Shown: positions 48,904-57,691 of the stretch, piece by piece
Position numbering within the stretch: position 1 is the first letter of the stretch
Layout: the number at the start of each line of letters is the position of its first letter
From: Planctomycetaceae bacterium
GTDB lineage: Bacteria; Planctomycetota; UBA1135; GCA-002686595
Direction of reading: 5' to 3'
DNA length: 64,000 nt
Assembly: GCA_011525785.1 (NCBI GenBank)
Contig: WYBT01000030.1
Coordinates: 310,001-374,000, forward strand
The notes under the pieces: generated by a model
Databases searched by the model: none
The model's input: only the letters and a program-made list of their open reading frames with translations
What the model was told of the DNA's origin: nothing
Program-made: the position numbers and the translations under genes

Positions 48904-50481
48904 ATGCTGCTGCAACCAAGCGCCCCCAACCCCGCGCCCCGCGCCCTGCGCGCCGTCCAGCGACTCGCGCTGCTCTTGCTCACGCTCGCGTGCGCGCTGA
49001 ATCCGGCCGCGGCCGCCGCGCAGGAAGACACGATCGCGTACTTCAAGAAGTACTTCAAACAGTACAAGGACGCGCCCTCGCGCGTGGAGGCCGTGCGCTC
49101 GCTCGAGGGCGTGGAGTCCGCGGCCGTCGTCGAAGTGCTCGCGCCGGTGCTCAAGTTGCCCGAGCCCGACGTGGTGCTCGCGGCGATCACCGTGCTCTCG
49201 CGCTTCAAGAGCGACGAGCCGCGCGCCGCGCTGTTCGCTGCGCTCGGCGCCAGCGCCGACGAACCCGTGCGCTCGGGCCTGCTGCAGGCTGCGACGATCG
49301 GCAAGTACGCGGGCGGCGAGGAAGTGCTCGCCAAGCTGCTGGTCGACAAGTCGTGGGAAGTGCGCCGCCGCTGCGTCGAAGCACTGTGTGCTACCGCCGC
49401 GACTGGAGTGGATGCGCAGATCGCGCCGAGTTGCCTCGACACCGAACCCGCGGTGCGCTGCGCCGCGCTCGAAGGTCTCGCCGGGCTCAAGAGCCCGCTG
49501 GTGCTCGAGCCGGCGCGTGCAGCACTGGCCGACGAAGTCTGGCAAGTGCGCGCCAGTGCGATCCTCGCGCTCAAGCGCGTGCGCCACCGCGACTCGATCG
49601 AGCCGCTCCTGGCGCGCCTGGCCGTCGAAGAGGGACGGCTGGTGGCGGACATCGGCGACGCGCTCAACGAGATCACCGGCCGCAGCTTCGGCGCGCGCCT
49701 GGAGGGCTGGCAGCAGTTCTGGGGGCAGTACAAGGACCGCTTCCAGATCCCGACCGACGAGGAACTCGCCAAGCTGCGCGAGCGGCAGAAGGCCGAGGCG
49801 GCCAAGTACAAGCCGCAGGGCGGTTCGACCAACTACCACGGCATCGACACGCCCAGTCGCCGGATCGTGTTCGTGATCGACTGCTCGGGCTCGATGGAGA
49901 ACCTGGTGGTCGAAAAGGAGCGCTTCCAGGACGGCGGCTATCCCTCGCTGCTGCGCATCGACATCGTCAAGACCGAACTGGCGCGCACCATCGAAGCGCT
50001 CGAGCCTTACGTCGAGTTCAACATCATCTCCTTTGCCACCGCGGTGAAGCCCTGGAAGAAGGAGTTGGTCAAGGCCAACGTGCTGAACAAGTCCGGCGCA
50101 GTGGACTGGGTGCGCAAGCTCGAAGCGATCGGCGGCTCGTCGAAGGAAGACCTCGCGCAGGCGGGTTTGACGGCTTCGGCCAACCTCGACGCGGGCAAGA
50201 CCAACACGCACGGCGCGCTCGTGGCCGCGCTCGACGCCGGTGGGCGCGGGACCAAGGACAAGAACTACGCCTGCGCCGTCGACACGATCTTCTTCCTCTC
50301 CGACGGCCGGCCGACCGTGGGCGACTACGTCGATCCCAAGGACGTGCTGCGCGAGGTCCGCAACGCGAACTCGCTGCGCAAGGTGGTGATCCACACCATC
50401 GCGATCGGCGAGTTCCAAAAGGACTTCATGCTGCAGCTCGCGCAGGAGAACGGCGGCGTGTTCGTCGACCTCGGCCGCTGA
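48904..50481 (+). CDS. Secreted HEAT-repeat / von Willebrand A domain protein
   Basis: Protein of 525 residues. An N-terminal signal peptide is followed by HEAT-like helical repeats to about residue 260 (VEVLAPVLKLPEPDVVLAAI, VLEPARAALADEVWQVRASA). A VWA domain runs from about 318 to the end, with the metal site FVIDCSGSMEN, the threonine in GKTNTHGAL and the aspartate in FFLSDGRP, so it should bind a divalent metal and a partner protein. This architecture is common in Planctomycetota, where its role is not established. It is alone between the divergent CHAD gene and tRNA-Pro. A TATCTT -10-like hexamer (48827-48832) lacks a good -35. Confidence 0.8.
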   Translation: MLLQPSAPNPAPRALRAVQRLALLLLTLACALNPAAAAAQEDTIAYFKKYFKQYKDAPSRVEAVRSLEGVESAAVVEVLAPVLKLPEPDVVLAAITVLSRFKSDEPRAALFAALGASADEPVRSGLLQAATIGKYAGGEEVLAKLLVDKSWEVRRRCVEALCATAATGVDAQIAPSCLDTEPAVRCAALEGLAGLKSPLVLEPARAALADEVWQVRASAILALKRVRHRDSIEPLLARLAVEEGRLVADIGDALNEITGRSFGARLEGWQQFWGQYKDRFQIPTDEELAKLRERQKAEAAKYKPQGGSTNYHGIDTPSRRIVFVIDCSGSMENLVVEKERFQDGGYPSLLRIDIVKTELARTIEALEPYVEFNIISFATAVKPWKKELVKANVLNKSGAVDWVRKLEAIGGSSKEDLAQAGLTASANLDAGKTNTHGALVAALDAGGRGTKDKNYACAVDTIFFLSDGRPTVGDYVDPKDVLREVRNANSLRKVVIHTIAIGEFQKDFMLQLAQENGGVFVDLGR

Positions 50482-50499
50482 TCCGCGCGGCAATGCCGG

Positions 50500-50528
50500 T
50501 TGACCGGAGCTGGCCCCCGCCGTATCTT
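50500..50528 (+). promoter_or_regulatory. Predicted promoter of tRNA-Pro
   Basis: TTGACC, a 17-base spacer and TATCTT. It is the best sigma-70-like match in the window and starts transcription about ten bases before the tRNA. Confidence 0.7.
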
Positions 50529-50545
50529 TTCCGGCCCTCTAGGGT

Positions 50546-50622
<77 letters not shown>

Positions 50623-50701
50623 CTTTCGGCTGCCGCGGCGGCCCTTTTCGGCCCAGCGCCTGATGCAGCGCGCGCCGTAGGACGAGCGTCAATCGGCCCG
50701 C

Positions 50702-51133
50702 TCAACTCTCGGAGGGCTCGGTCTGCGGGCGGGCGACGACGGTCGGCAGCCGCCAAACGAACCAGGCCCCGTAGGCCGCCGCCGCGAGCACCAGCAACTG
50801 CAGTGGCCAGGTCAGGCGGCCGAGCAAGAGGCTGATCGAAACCCCGATGACGATGCCCGCCAGCGCCAGTCGCTTGGCGCCGGGCCGCAGGCCGCGCTCG
50901 CGTTCCCAGTCGTTCAGCAGCGGTCCGAAGAGCTTCGACGAGCGCAGCCGCGCGTCGAGCCGGGGCGACGAGCGAACCAGGCACCAGCTCGTGAGCAGAA
51001 CGAAGGGCGTCGTCGGCAAACCCGGCAGCGCCACGCCCGCCACGGCGAGCGCGAAGAACAGACCTGCCAGCGGCAGGTAGAGCGGGTTGAGGGGCTGGGC
51101 CAAGCTCACAGGTTGTAGTCGCGACTTCCCCAC
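50702..51133 (-). CDS. DUF454 (YbaN-like) inner-membrane protein
   Basis: Small membrane protein of up to 143 residues with three or four hydrophobic segments and the DUF454 hallmark VALPGLPTTPFVLLTSWCLV. YbaN-type proteins are widespread inner-membrane proteins without a proven function. The start is uncertain: GTG at 51133 gives eight residues before a second GTG at 51109 that could also serve. It is transcribed toward tRNA-Pro and is divergent from the outer-membrane-barrel-like gene. It stands alone with no operon partner. Confidence 0.78.
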   Translation of the reverse strand: MGKSRLQPVSLAQPLNPLYLPLAGLFFALAVAGVALPGLPTTPFVLLTSWCLVRSSPRLDARLRSSKLFGPLLNDWERERGLRPGAKRLALAGIVIGVSISLLLGRLTWPLQLLVLAAAAYGAWFVWRLPTVVARPQTEPSES

Positions 51134-51284
51134 AGATCGAGCGCAGAACCCGGGGGCTGAAGTCGCGAGCTGAGCGCGGCCCCGCCATGGGACCCGCGCC
51201 GGCGCTACAGTTGCCGCGCCGCGTGATTGCGACGTGCCGCGCGCGCCACGACGACTTCCCCGCCCGGCTGTCCGCCTCGCTCCG

Positions 51285-52283
51285 ATGACTCGCTCGCGCC
51301 GACACTCACTGGCCAGCGTCGTGGCAACTGCGCTGCTGTGGAGCGCCGCCGCGACTTCCGCGCGCGCCCAGGCGGACCTCGAAGATCTGCGCGACGAGTT
51401 GCGCCAGGCCGCGAGCGCAGCGCGCTATCCGGCCTTCCTGAGCGCGCTGATCGGTCTCAACAGCGAAGCGGAGCTCTCGGGAGCGAACCTGCGCGACGAG
51501 TCCGATCCGGCGACCGAGTTCAGCCTCTTCACCTTCCCCTGGCGGCGCGATCTGGGCCAGGGCTGGCTCGGCGCGCGCTGGCAGATCGAGGGCACGCTGG
51601 GCTACTCGACGGCGCGCACTTCGGCGCGCGGCCTGTTCGCGGACCTGGACCCGCAGGACTCGACCGACCTCGATTCGCGCTTCGAGATCTTCGGCGCAAC
51701 CCTTGGTGTGGGCCCGCAGCTCGCGCTGGGCGAGCATTTCGAGCTGCGTCCGAGCCTCGAGGTGGGCCTGGCGTACGTCGAGAACGACACGCGCTACGGC
51801 GGCCCGGGCGGACCGGCGCTGGCCGCGCTGGCCGACGGGATCGTGTTCAACTGGCAGGCGACGTACTCGCTGGTCGGAGCGGGCCTCGCGCTGGTGCGTG
51901 AGCCGTGGCTGTGGCGCGGCGTGGCCTTCGAGCCGCTCCTGCGCGCCGACGTGCGCGTGTCGAGCGCGCTCGACACCGACGATCGGGCCCAGGAGGGCTC
52001 GGAGTGGACCGGCTGGACGGTCGCGCAAGTGCGCGCGCGCGGAGCGGTCCCCTGGCGCGTTCTCGACGCGCCGCTCGAGTGGAGCACGCACCTGGCGTAC
52101 AAGCGCTTCGCGGCCGAGACGGCTGAACTGCTCGATTTCGCGGACTACTTCGAGTTGGGCCTGGAGCTCACGGCGCTCGAACTCGAGTCGCTGCCGCTGG
52201 TTTCGAGCCTGGGCCTGCACGGGGCGCTGATCGCGGGCGAGGACCTCTCCGGCTGGTCGCTGGGCGTCGGCGCGTCGTTTTGA
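51285..52283 (+). CDS. Outer-membrane beta-barrel-like protein
   Basis: Protein of 332 residues with a signal peptide (SLASVVATALLWSAAATSARA, cleaved near AQA). The mature chain has strand-length alternation with aromatic girdles, for example FSLFTFPWRRDLGQGWLGAR, LGVGPQLALGEHFELRPSLE and SLVGAGLALVREPWLWRG. It ends SGWSLGVGASF, with a terminal Phe as expected for barrel insertion. It may belong to the solitary autotransporter-type barrels, but I cannot assign a family. The start at 51285 is chosen over GTG at 51234 because it directly precedes the signal peptide. A TACAGT element lies about 75 bases upstream. Confidence 0.55.
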   Translation: MTRSRRHSLASVVATALLWSAAATSARAQADLEDLRDELRQAASAARYPAFLSALIGLNSEAELSGANLRDESDPATEFSLFTFPWRRDLGQGWLGARWQIEGTLGYSTARTSARGLFADLDPQDSTDLDSRFEIFGATLGVGPQLALGEHFELRPSLEVGLAYVENDTRYGGPGGPALAALADGIVFNWQATYSLVGAGLALVREPWLWRGVAFEPLLRADVRVSSALDTDDRAQEGSEWTGWTVAQVRARGAVPWRVLDAPLEWSTHLAYKRFAAETAELLDFADYFELGLELTALELESLPLVSSLGLHGALIAGEDLSGWSLGVGASF

Positions 52284-52335
52284 GCGGCCGTCCGAGCGCT
52301 GTGCCCGTGCTGGGGGACCGCGCTAGGTTGAGCCG

Positions 52336-54915
52336 ATGCTCCCCATGCTCCTCACGGCGCTCGCGCTCCTGCCCGGGGCGCGACTTGCTGCGCTCCAAAC
52401 TCCCGGCGCGACGGACGAGCGCCAGATCCACTGGCAGCGCTCCCTCGACGACGCGCTCGAACTCTCGCGCACGCTCGAGCGGCCGTTGCTGGTCGCGATC
52501 AACGCCGACGGCGAGTCCGCCAGCGAGCGCATCGTGCGGGAGCGCTACCGCGATCCGCAGTGGATCACGCACACGCGCTCGTTCGTGTGCGTCGTGGCGA
52601 GCGTGTTCCGTCACACGCCGCGCGATCACGCCGACACGGGCGAGCGCATTCCCTGTCCGCGCTTCGGCGAGGTCACGTGCGACGAGCACATCGCGCTCGA
52701 GCCCGCTGCGCACGGGCGCTGGCTCGCGGGCAAGGTGATCGAGCTGTTCGGCGAGACCACCGAGCGCATTTCGCCGCGCCACGTGCTCGTTTCGCCGCAG
52801 GGCGAAGTGCTGTTCGATCGCTACCTGCTGTTCGAGATGAGCGAGCTTGACGCCGAACTCGCGCACTGGGCCGCGCGCTTCCCGCCGCGCCCGCGCGCCG
52901 AAGTGAGCGCCTGGGAAGGAGTCGGCGCCTTCGATCCCAGCGCGCGCTCTCGGCTTGCGTTCGAGGACGCTCTCGCGGCGGGGGAACAGTTTCCGCGTGC
53001 GTATCTGGAGCGCGTCCGCGCCGCACGCACTTCGGCGCCGCGCGGGGCAGTGGAGTGGCTGTGGCGACTGGGTCCGAGCGCGCCCGCGGCCGAGCTCGCA
53101 GAGCTGGCGTTCGTGCTCAGCGCGCCGCACGGCGAGCTCGAAGCTGGGCGCGCCTGGCTGCGAACGCTGGTGCGCGACGGCGGCCCGCAGCGAGCGGCTG
53201 CCCTGGGAGCCTTCGGGCGCGTGGGCGCGGGCCGCGCGGGCGATCGAACTCTGTTCCGGAGCTTCGTCGGCCTGGGCCGCGAGAGCGAGCGACTCGCCGC
53301 TCGCCAAGCGCTTGCCGCAGTCGAAGGCGAACTCAGCGCCGAGCGACTGCGCGAGGCCGACTTCGGGGTCGGCGCGTTCGCGTTCGACGACTTCCTCGAG
53401 CAACTCGCGAGCGCGACGCCGCAGCCCTCGCGCCGCGTGCGCGAGCGTGCTCCGCTGCCGCCGGTCGAAGCGCTCGAGACGCGCCTGGCAGCGTTGGAGC
53501 CGCTGTTGCGCGCCGAACCTGCTTCCACTCAGCATCGCGCCGAGGCCGGTCGCGCCCTGCTCGCGCTGGCGCGTGTCCGCATCGCCGAGGGCGCGGCCGC
53601 CGGAGTGGACTTGATGTTGAACGACGCGAGCGAGCACTTGGCGCGCGCCTGGGACGGCGCGCCCGAGGACCTCGAGCTGCTGCACGAGCGCGCGCGCGCG
53701 GCGAATCTGCTCTCGCGCTTCGACGAGCAGGAGCGCCTGGCGCTGATCGCGCTCGAGTTGCGCGCCGCGAACGGCGATCGCGGCTTTTCCAGCGCGAACT
53801 CCGAGAGCCTGCGATGGCTGGCCGACGCGTGTGCGCGACGACTCGCGCAACGCTCCGGAGGGGACGTTGCGGAGGAAATCACCTCGCTCACGCGCGGCGC
53901 CGCGGCCTTCGCGCTCGCGGCCCGGGCCGAGGATTGCGACGACGGCGACTGGGTCAGCCTCTCGTCCTACTTCGGCGCGCTGGGGCGCGGCGCAGAGAGC
54001 GAGCAGCTCGCCTTCGAAGGGCTGCGTCGCTTCCCGGCCTCGCCGGCGCTGTGGGCGCAGCTCTACGAGGCGTGCGCGAGTCTGGGGCGCCCCGCACGCT
54101 ACGCGGAACTCGCCGAGCAGATCGCCGACGCCTCGCCCGACTGGCCCGAGCCGCGCTGGTACGCGGGGCAGGCGCGCCTGTGGCTCGCGCAGTGGGACCG
54201 CCGCGGCGAGGCGCCGGAGCGGGCGCTCGAGAACTACGGCCTCGCCGAGGGCCACTTCGCGCGCGCGCTCGAACTTGCGCCGCACTTCCGCGAGAGCTGC
54301 GAGCACTACCTCGCGATGGGCGCGCTCGGGCGCGGCTTCGCGCACTTGATGGCCGATCGGCGCGCGCGGGCCGCGGAGTGCGTGGTCGAGGCCGCGCGCA
54401 TCCGGCCGCAGGCCCTGCTCCAGCGCGACGGACTCGAGCGCGAAGGCGTCGATTTGATCGACGGCGTGCTCGAGCTGCGCGCCAGCGGACGCACGCCAGT
54501 GGATTCGCAGGCCTGGCTCGCGGAGCTCGAGCGCGCCGATCCGGGCAACGCGTACTGGGCGCGCTCGATCGGCGACGCGCAGTTGCGCGAGGCGATCCGC
54601 GCCTACGAGCGCAAGCGGCTGGAGCTGGGCGACTGGCACATCGCGCGGGGCATCGAGGCGGCGCGTTCGGCGCGCGCCATCGCGGCGGGCGCGGAGTCCG
54701 ATGCCGCCCTGGCCCAGGCCCTGACCGTGTTCGCAGAGCGCCTCGACGCGCACGGCGGCGATTTCGCGGAGCAGCGTCGAGCGCTCGAGGAAGCGGCGGG
54801 TGCACTGGGTCTGGAGCGTCCGTCGGACGCCGGGCCCGAGGCCTGGCGACGCCTGCGCGAGGAGCTCCGCGCGCGGCTCGGACCGGCTCGACCGGTGTTC
54901 CGCGCCGGCCGCTGA
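52336..54915 (+). CDS. Secreted thioredoxin-fold / TPR protein
   Basis: Protein of 859 residues. A short signal peptide is followed by a thioredoxin-like domain (residues about 30-180) with SLDDALELSRTLERPLLVAI at the usual start of the fold but no CxxC motif; an isolated pair of cysteines lies in CPRFGEVTC. The rest is Ala/Leu/Arg/Glu-rich helical repeat, mostly TPR-like, such as LALIALELRAANGDRGF and ALENYGLAEGHFARALELAP, typical of protein-binding scaffolds. It probably acts outside the cytoplasmic membrane. The ATG lies six bases below a TAGGTT -10-like element, suggesting a leaderless message. It is followed by the long rho leader. Confidence 0.65.
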   Translation: MLPMLLTALALLPGARLAALQTPGATDERQIHWQRSLDDALELSRTLERPLLVAINADGESASERIVRERYRDPQWITHTRSFVCVVASVFRHTPRDHADTGERIPCPRFGEVTCDEHIALEPAAHGRWLAGKVIELFGETTERISPRHVLVSPQGEVLFDRYLLFEMSELDAELAHWAARFPPRPRAEVSAWEGVGAFDPSARSRLAFEDALAAGEQFPRAYLERVRAARTSAPRGAVEWLWRLGPSAPAAELAELAFVLSAPHGELEAGRAWLRTLVRDGGPQRAAALGAFGRVGAGRAGDRTLFRSFVGLGRESERLAARQALAAVEGELSAERLREADFGVGAFAFDDFLEQLASATPQPSRRVRERAPLPPVEALETRLAALEPLLRAEPASTQHRAEAGRALLALARVRIAEGAAAGVDLMLNDASEHLARAWDGAPEDLELLHERARAANLLSRFDEQERLALIALELRAANGDRGFSSANSESLRWLADACARRLAQRSGGDVAEEITSLTRGAAAFALAARAEDCDDGDWVSLSSYFGALGRGAESEQLAFEGLRRFPASPALWAQLYEACASLGRPARYAELAEQIADASPDWPEPRWYAGQARLWLAQWDRRGEAPERALENYGLAEGHFARALELAPHFRESCEHYLAMGALGRGFAHLMADRRARAAECVVEAARIRPQALLQRDGLEREGVDLIDGVLELRASGRTPVDSQAWLAELERADPGNAYWARSIGDAQLREAIRAYERKRLELGDWHIARGIEAARSARAIAAGAESDAALAQALTVFAERLDAHGGDFAEQRRALEEAAGALGLERPSDAGPEAWRRLREELRARLGPARPVFRAGR

Positions 54916-55794
54916 GGGCCCGGTGCGGGCGGCGGAAAATGAAAAAAAGCCTTCGCAGGACGCCGGGAATGAGTCATGCTCCTCCAGTCGTCCAAAGGTT
55001 CGCGCGCGTCGCGACCGACGACTGTGCGGTCCGGGTTCAGTCTGGCGTTGGTTGCGCCGCCCGGGTCGTCACCGCCACCAAGGCCAGGCGAGGGCTTCCA
55101 GCCGGGAACTTCGGGCAGGCGTTTTCCGCGGGGTCAGCGGCCGGTGCTCTACGGGGCGTTCGGCGCGCAGCGGCCGCGCGGAAACCTGCACAAGAGCGCG
55201 GAGGGCAGGACCTCGAGCAGGGGCTTGTGCGACGCGGGGCCGCGGGTGCTGCCCGCGCGCGTCGAACGTAGTTGCGCCACGGAATCCGGACGGGTCGGCA
55301 CGGCCGACGCGCTGGCTCGCTCCCGGGCTGTCCGGGGCTGCGTGCGTGGCTTGGGTCTGGTGGTGGGCGCGGGCCGGTCTCGACCGGTTCGCCCCGAGGG
55401 CGTTTCGCGCCTTCGTGCGACGACCGGGACGGGAGGGCGCGTGCGACGACTCGGGCGCACGCAACGCGGCTTTCGCGGGCCACGGGCGCAAGCGCCCGTG
55501 GCGCCGGCGTGGCCACGGGCGAGCGCGCTCGACGAACTGCACTGCAATCCGACGCGGACAGCACCCCGACATGACGCGGACACGACGCGGACCACGGGCG
55601 AGGGCTCCAGGCGAGCACCCCGCGCGAGGAACGCCCGAACCCGATCTTCCCCCGCCCCGGCGCACTCCGGATGCGGCGCTGCGCAGCCTGCTCGCGCGGC
55701 CCGTGCCTGCGCCCGCCGGACGCGACCCCGCTGGCGTGTGCTCGAGCGAGCGCGCACCGCGGAACACAAGTCTCTGAACAAGAGCCTGCTCAAC
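54916..55794 (+). other. Long non-coding region, probable rho leader
   Basis: No convincing gene is seen in these 879 bases; codon choice in every open frame is irregular, with AGG, CGA and TCA codons and mixed third positions. Near its left end an A-rich island (54936-54949) precedes TTCGCA (54952-54957), a 17-base spacer and CATGCT (54975-54980), a plausible promoter with an UP-type element. Transcription from there would give an untranslated leader of about 800 bases before rho. One frame from ATG 54976 stays open into rho, but that ATG overlaps the putative -10. Confidence 0.55.
55479..55502 (+). promoter_or_regulatory. Strong hairpin in the rho leader
   Basis: GCCACGGGCGC-AA-GCGCCCGTGGC is an 11-bp perfect inverted repeat about 290 bases before the rho start. 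The left-arm core GCCACGGGCG recurs at 55512-55521, so two alternative foldings with the same right arm are possible. Confidence 0.5.
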
Positions 55795-57672
55795 GTGACT
55801 GAACGACCCTCCGACAAGGACTGGCAAGAGCTTCCCTTCGGCGCCTTCGAAGCGCCGCCTGGCTACACGCCGCCGATGCCCAAGAAGGCGCCGACGGCCG
55901 TGGACAAACCGCCGGTGCTCCTCCCGGTCAGCGAGCCCACGCTGCTTCCGCCGCGCCGCGACGAGCGCCCGGATGCGGGCCGTCCCGATGGCCAGCGCGG
56001 CGACCGGCGCGGCCGGCGCGGGCGCTGGCGTGACCGCGAACGTCCCGCGGGCCAGGAGCGCGAAGGTGGGGGCCACAAGAACGACAGTGCGGGCGCAGAG
56101 CGCGGAGCGACGCCGTCCGGCGCCGCGCCGAACTCGAGCGACGCGCCCCGCGCGGATGGAACTCGTCCGGATGCGTCTGGCCCCGCCGACGGCGCGCGTT
56201 TCGAGCGCGACGGCCGGCGCCGCCGGCATCGACGCCACCGTCGCCACCGCGACGACGCCGGGGCGCCCGCGGGGGAGTTCGCCTCGCGCGAGGGCGACGC
56301 TCCTGGCGCGGAGGCTGGCGCCGCGGGTGCGGAGCACGGCGAGGAGGCGGCCGATGGTGGCGCCCAGTCCTTCGACTCGCGCGCCGAGGGCGACGTGGCG
56401 CTCGAGGCGGTCAACGGCGGCCCCGCGGGCGAAGCGCGCGCGCGGCAGTACGAGTCCGACGGGGATCGTTCCCAGTCGTGGCGCAAGCGCCGTCACGAGC
56501 GCGGCCCGCGTCCGCAGGACGTCGGCCCCGCTGCCCGGCCCGCTGCGCAACTGCTCGAGGGCTGGTTCGTGGCCGAGAAGGGCGGCTTTGGCTTCCTGCG
56601 GCGCGCCGAGGCGCAGTACCTCCCCAGCAAGGAGGACATCTTCGTCCCGCAGCACCTGGTGCAGCGCTTCAAGCTCCGCGACGGCTCGCTCGTCAGCGGT
56701 CCGTGCGGCAAGGGCAATCAGAGCAAGCACCAGCTGCTCAACGTCGAGACCGTCGACGGCAAGGACCCGCGCGAAGTCGCGAACGTGGTCCCGTTCAAGA
56801 AGCTCACCAGCATCGACCCCGACTTCCACTACGCAGTCGGCGACATCCCGGTCGACGGCCAGAGCGGCGACGTCTCGATGCGCGTGCTCGACGTGATCTG
56901 CCCGGTGGGCCGCGGCTCGCGCGGACTGATCGTTGCGCCGCCGCGCTCGGGCAAGACGATCCTGATGCGCAAGTTCGCGGCCGCGATCACCGAGGGCTAT
57001 CCCGACGTGCACCTGATGGTGCTGTTGATCGACGAGCGCCCCGAGGAAGCGACCGAGTGGAAGCGCACCACCAAGGGCCAGGTGTTCGTCAGCACCAACG
57101 ACGAGGACACCAAGAACCACGTCGAGCTCGCGGAGATCGTGTTCAAGCGCTGCCAGCGCCTGGTCGAGCTCGGCCAGGACGTCGTGCTCTTGCTCGATTC
57201 GATCACGCGCCTGGCGCGCGCCTACAACAACCACGCGGGCACGAGCGGCAAGACCATGTCGGGCGGCCTCGACTCGCGCGCCATGGAGCGGCCGCGCGCC
57301 TTCTTCGGCATGGCGCGCAACACCGAGACCGCGGGTTCGCTGACGATCCTCGGCACGACGCTGGTCGAGACCGGCTCGCGCCTCGATCAGATGGTGTTCG
57401 AGGAGTTCAAGGGCACCGGCAACATGGAGATCGTGCTGTCGCGCAAGCTCGCCGACCGGCGCATCTTCCCGGCCATCGACATCGAGCGCTCGGGCACGCG
57501 CAAGGACGAGAAGCTGCACAGCGCCACGCGCCTGCGCCGCATCCACACGCTGCGCCGCGTGCTGCTCAAGATGAACTTCGTCGAGGCCATGGAGCTGCTC
57601 ATCAGCAAGCTCGAAGACGTCGACAAGATCGACGACTTCTTGAAGCGCTTCGAGACCGATCCCGAAGCCTGA
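55795..57672 (+). CDS. rho: Transcription termination factor Rho with long N-terminal insertion
   Basis: Protein of 625 residues forming the hexameric RNA helicase that ends transcription. Residues about 50-240 are a low-complexity Arg/Gly/Asp/Ala-rich insertion, as in Rho of several high-GC phyla, where it adds RNA binding. The cold-shock-type RNA site follows (LLEGWFVAEKGGFGFLRRAE). The ATPase core has IVAPPRSGKTILM (P-loop near 380, with RSGKT where many Rho proteins have KAGKT), VVLLLDSITRLARAY (Walker B), the Q-loop KTMSGGLDSRA and the R-loop EEFKGTGNMEIVLSRKLAD. The GTG start is uncertain because an open frame continues 273 codons upstream. The next gene follows after 19 bases. Confidence 0.93.
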   Translation: MTERPSDKDWQELPFGAFEAPPGYTPPMPKKAPTAVDKPPVLLPVSEPTLLPPRRDERPDAGRPDGQRGDRRGRRGRWRDRERPAGQEREGGGHKNDSAGAERGATPSGAAPNSSDAPRADGTRPDASGPADGARFERDGRRRRHRRHRRHRDDAGAPAGEFASREGDAPGAEAGAAGAEHGEEAADGGAQSFDSRAEGDVALEAVNGGPAGEARARQYESDGDRSQSWRKRRHERGPRPQDVGPAARPAAQLLEGWFVAEKGGFGFLRRAEAQYLPSKEDIFVPQHLVQRFKLRDGSLVSGPCGKGNQSKHQLLNVETVDGKDPREVANVVPFKKLTSIDPDFHYAVGDIPVDGQSGDVSMRVLDVICPVGRGSRGLIVAPPRSGKTILMRKFAAAITEGYPDVHLMVLLIDERPEEATEWKRTTKGQVFVSTNDEDTKNHVELAEIVFKRCQRLVELGQDVVLLLDSITRLARAYNNHAGTSGKTMSGGLDSRAMERPRAFFGMARNTETAGSLTILGTTLVETGSRLDQMVFEEFKGTGNMEIVLSRKLADRRIFPAIDIERSGTRKDEKLHSATRLRRIHTLRRVLLKMNFVEAMELLISKLEDVDKIDDFLKRFETDPEA

Positions 57673-57691
57673 GTGCTCAGCGAGCGCGCCG

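Noticed and set aside
54976-55794. Rho starting at ATG 54976 with a 273-residue extension
   Set aside because: Irregular codon use, no similarity to Rho N-termini and an ATG inside a promoter-like -10. Kept only as an alternative in the rho leader finding.
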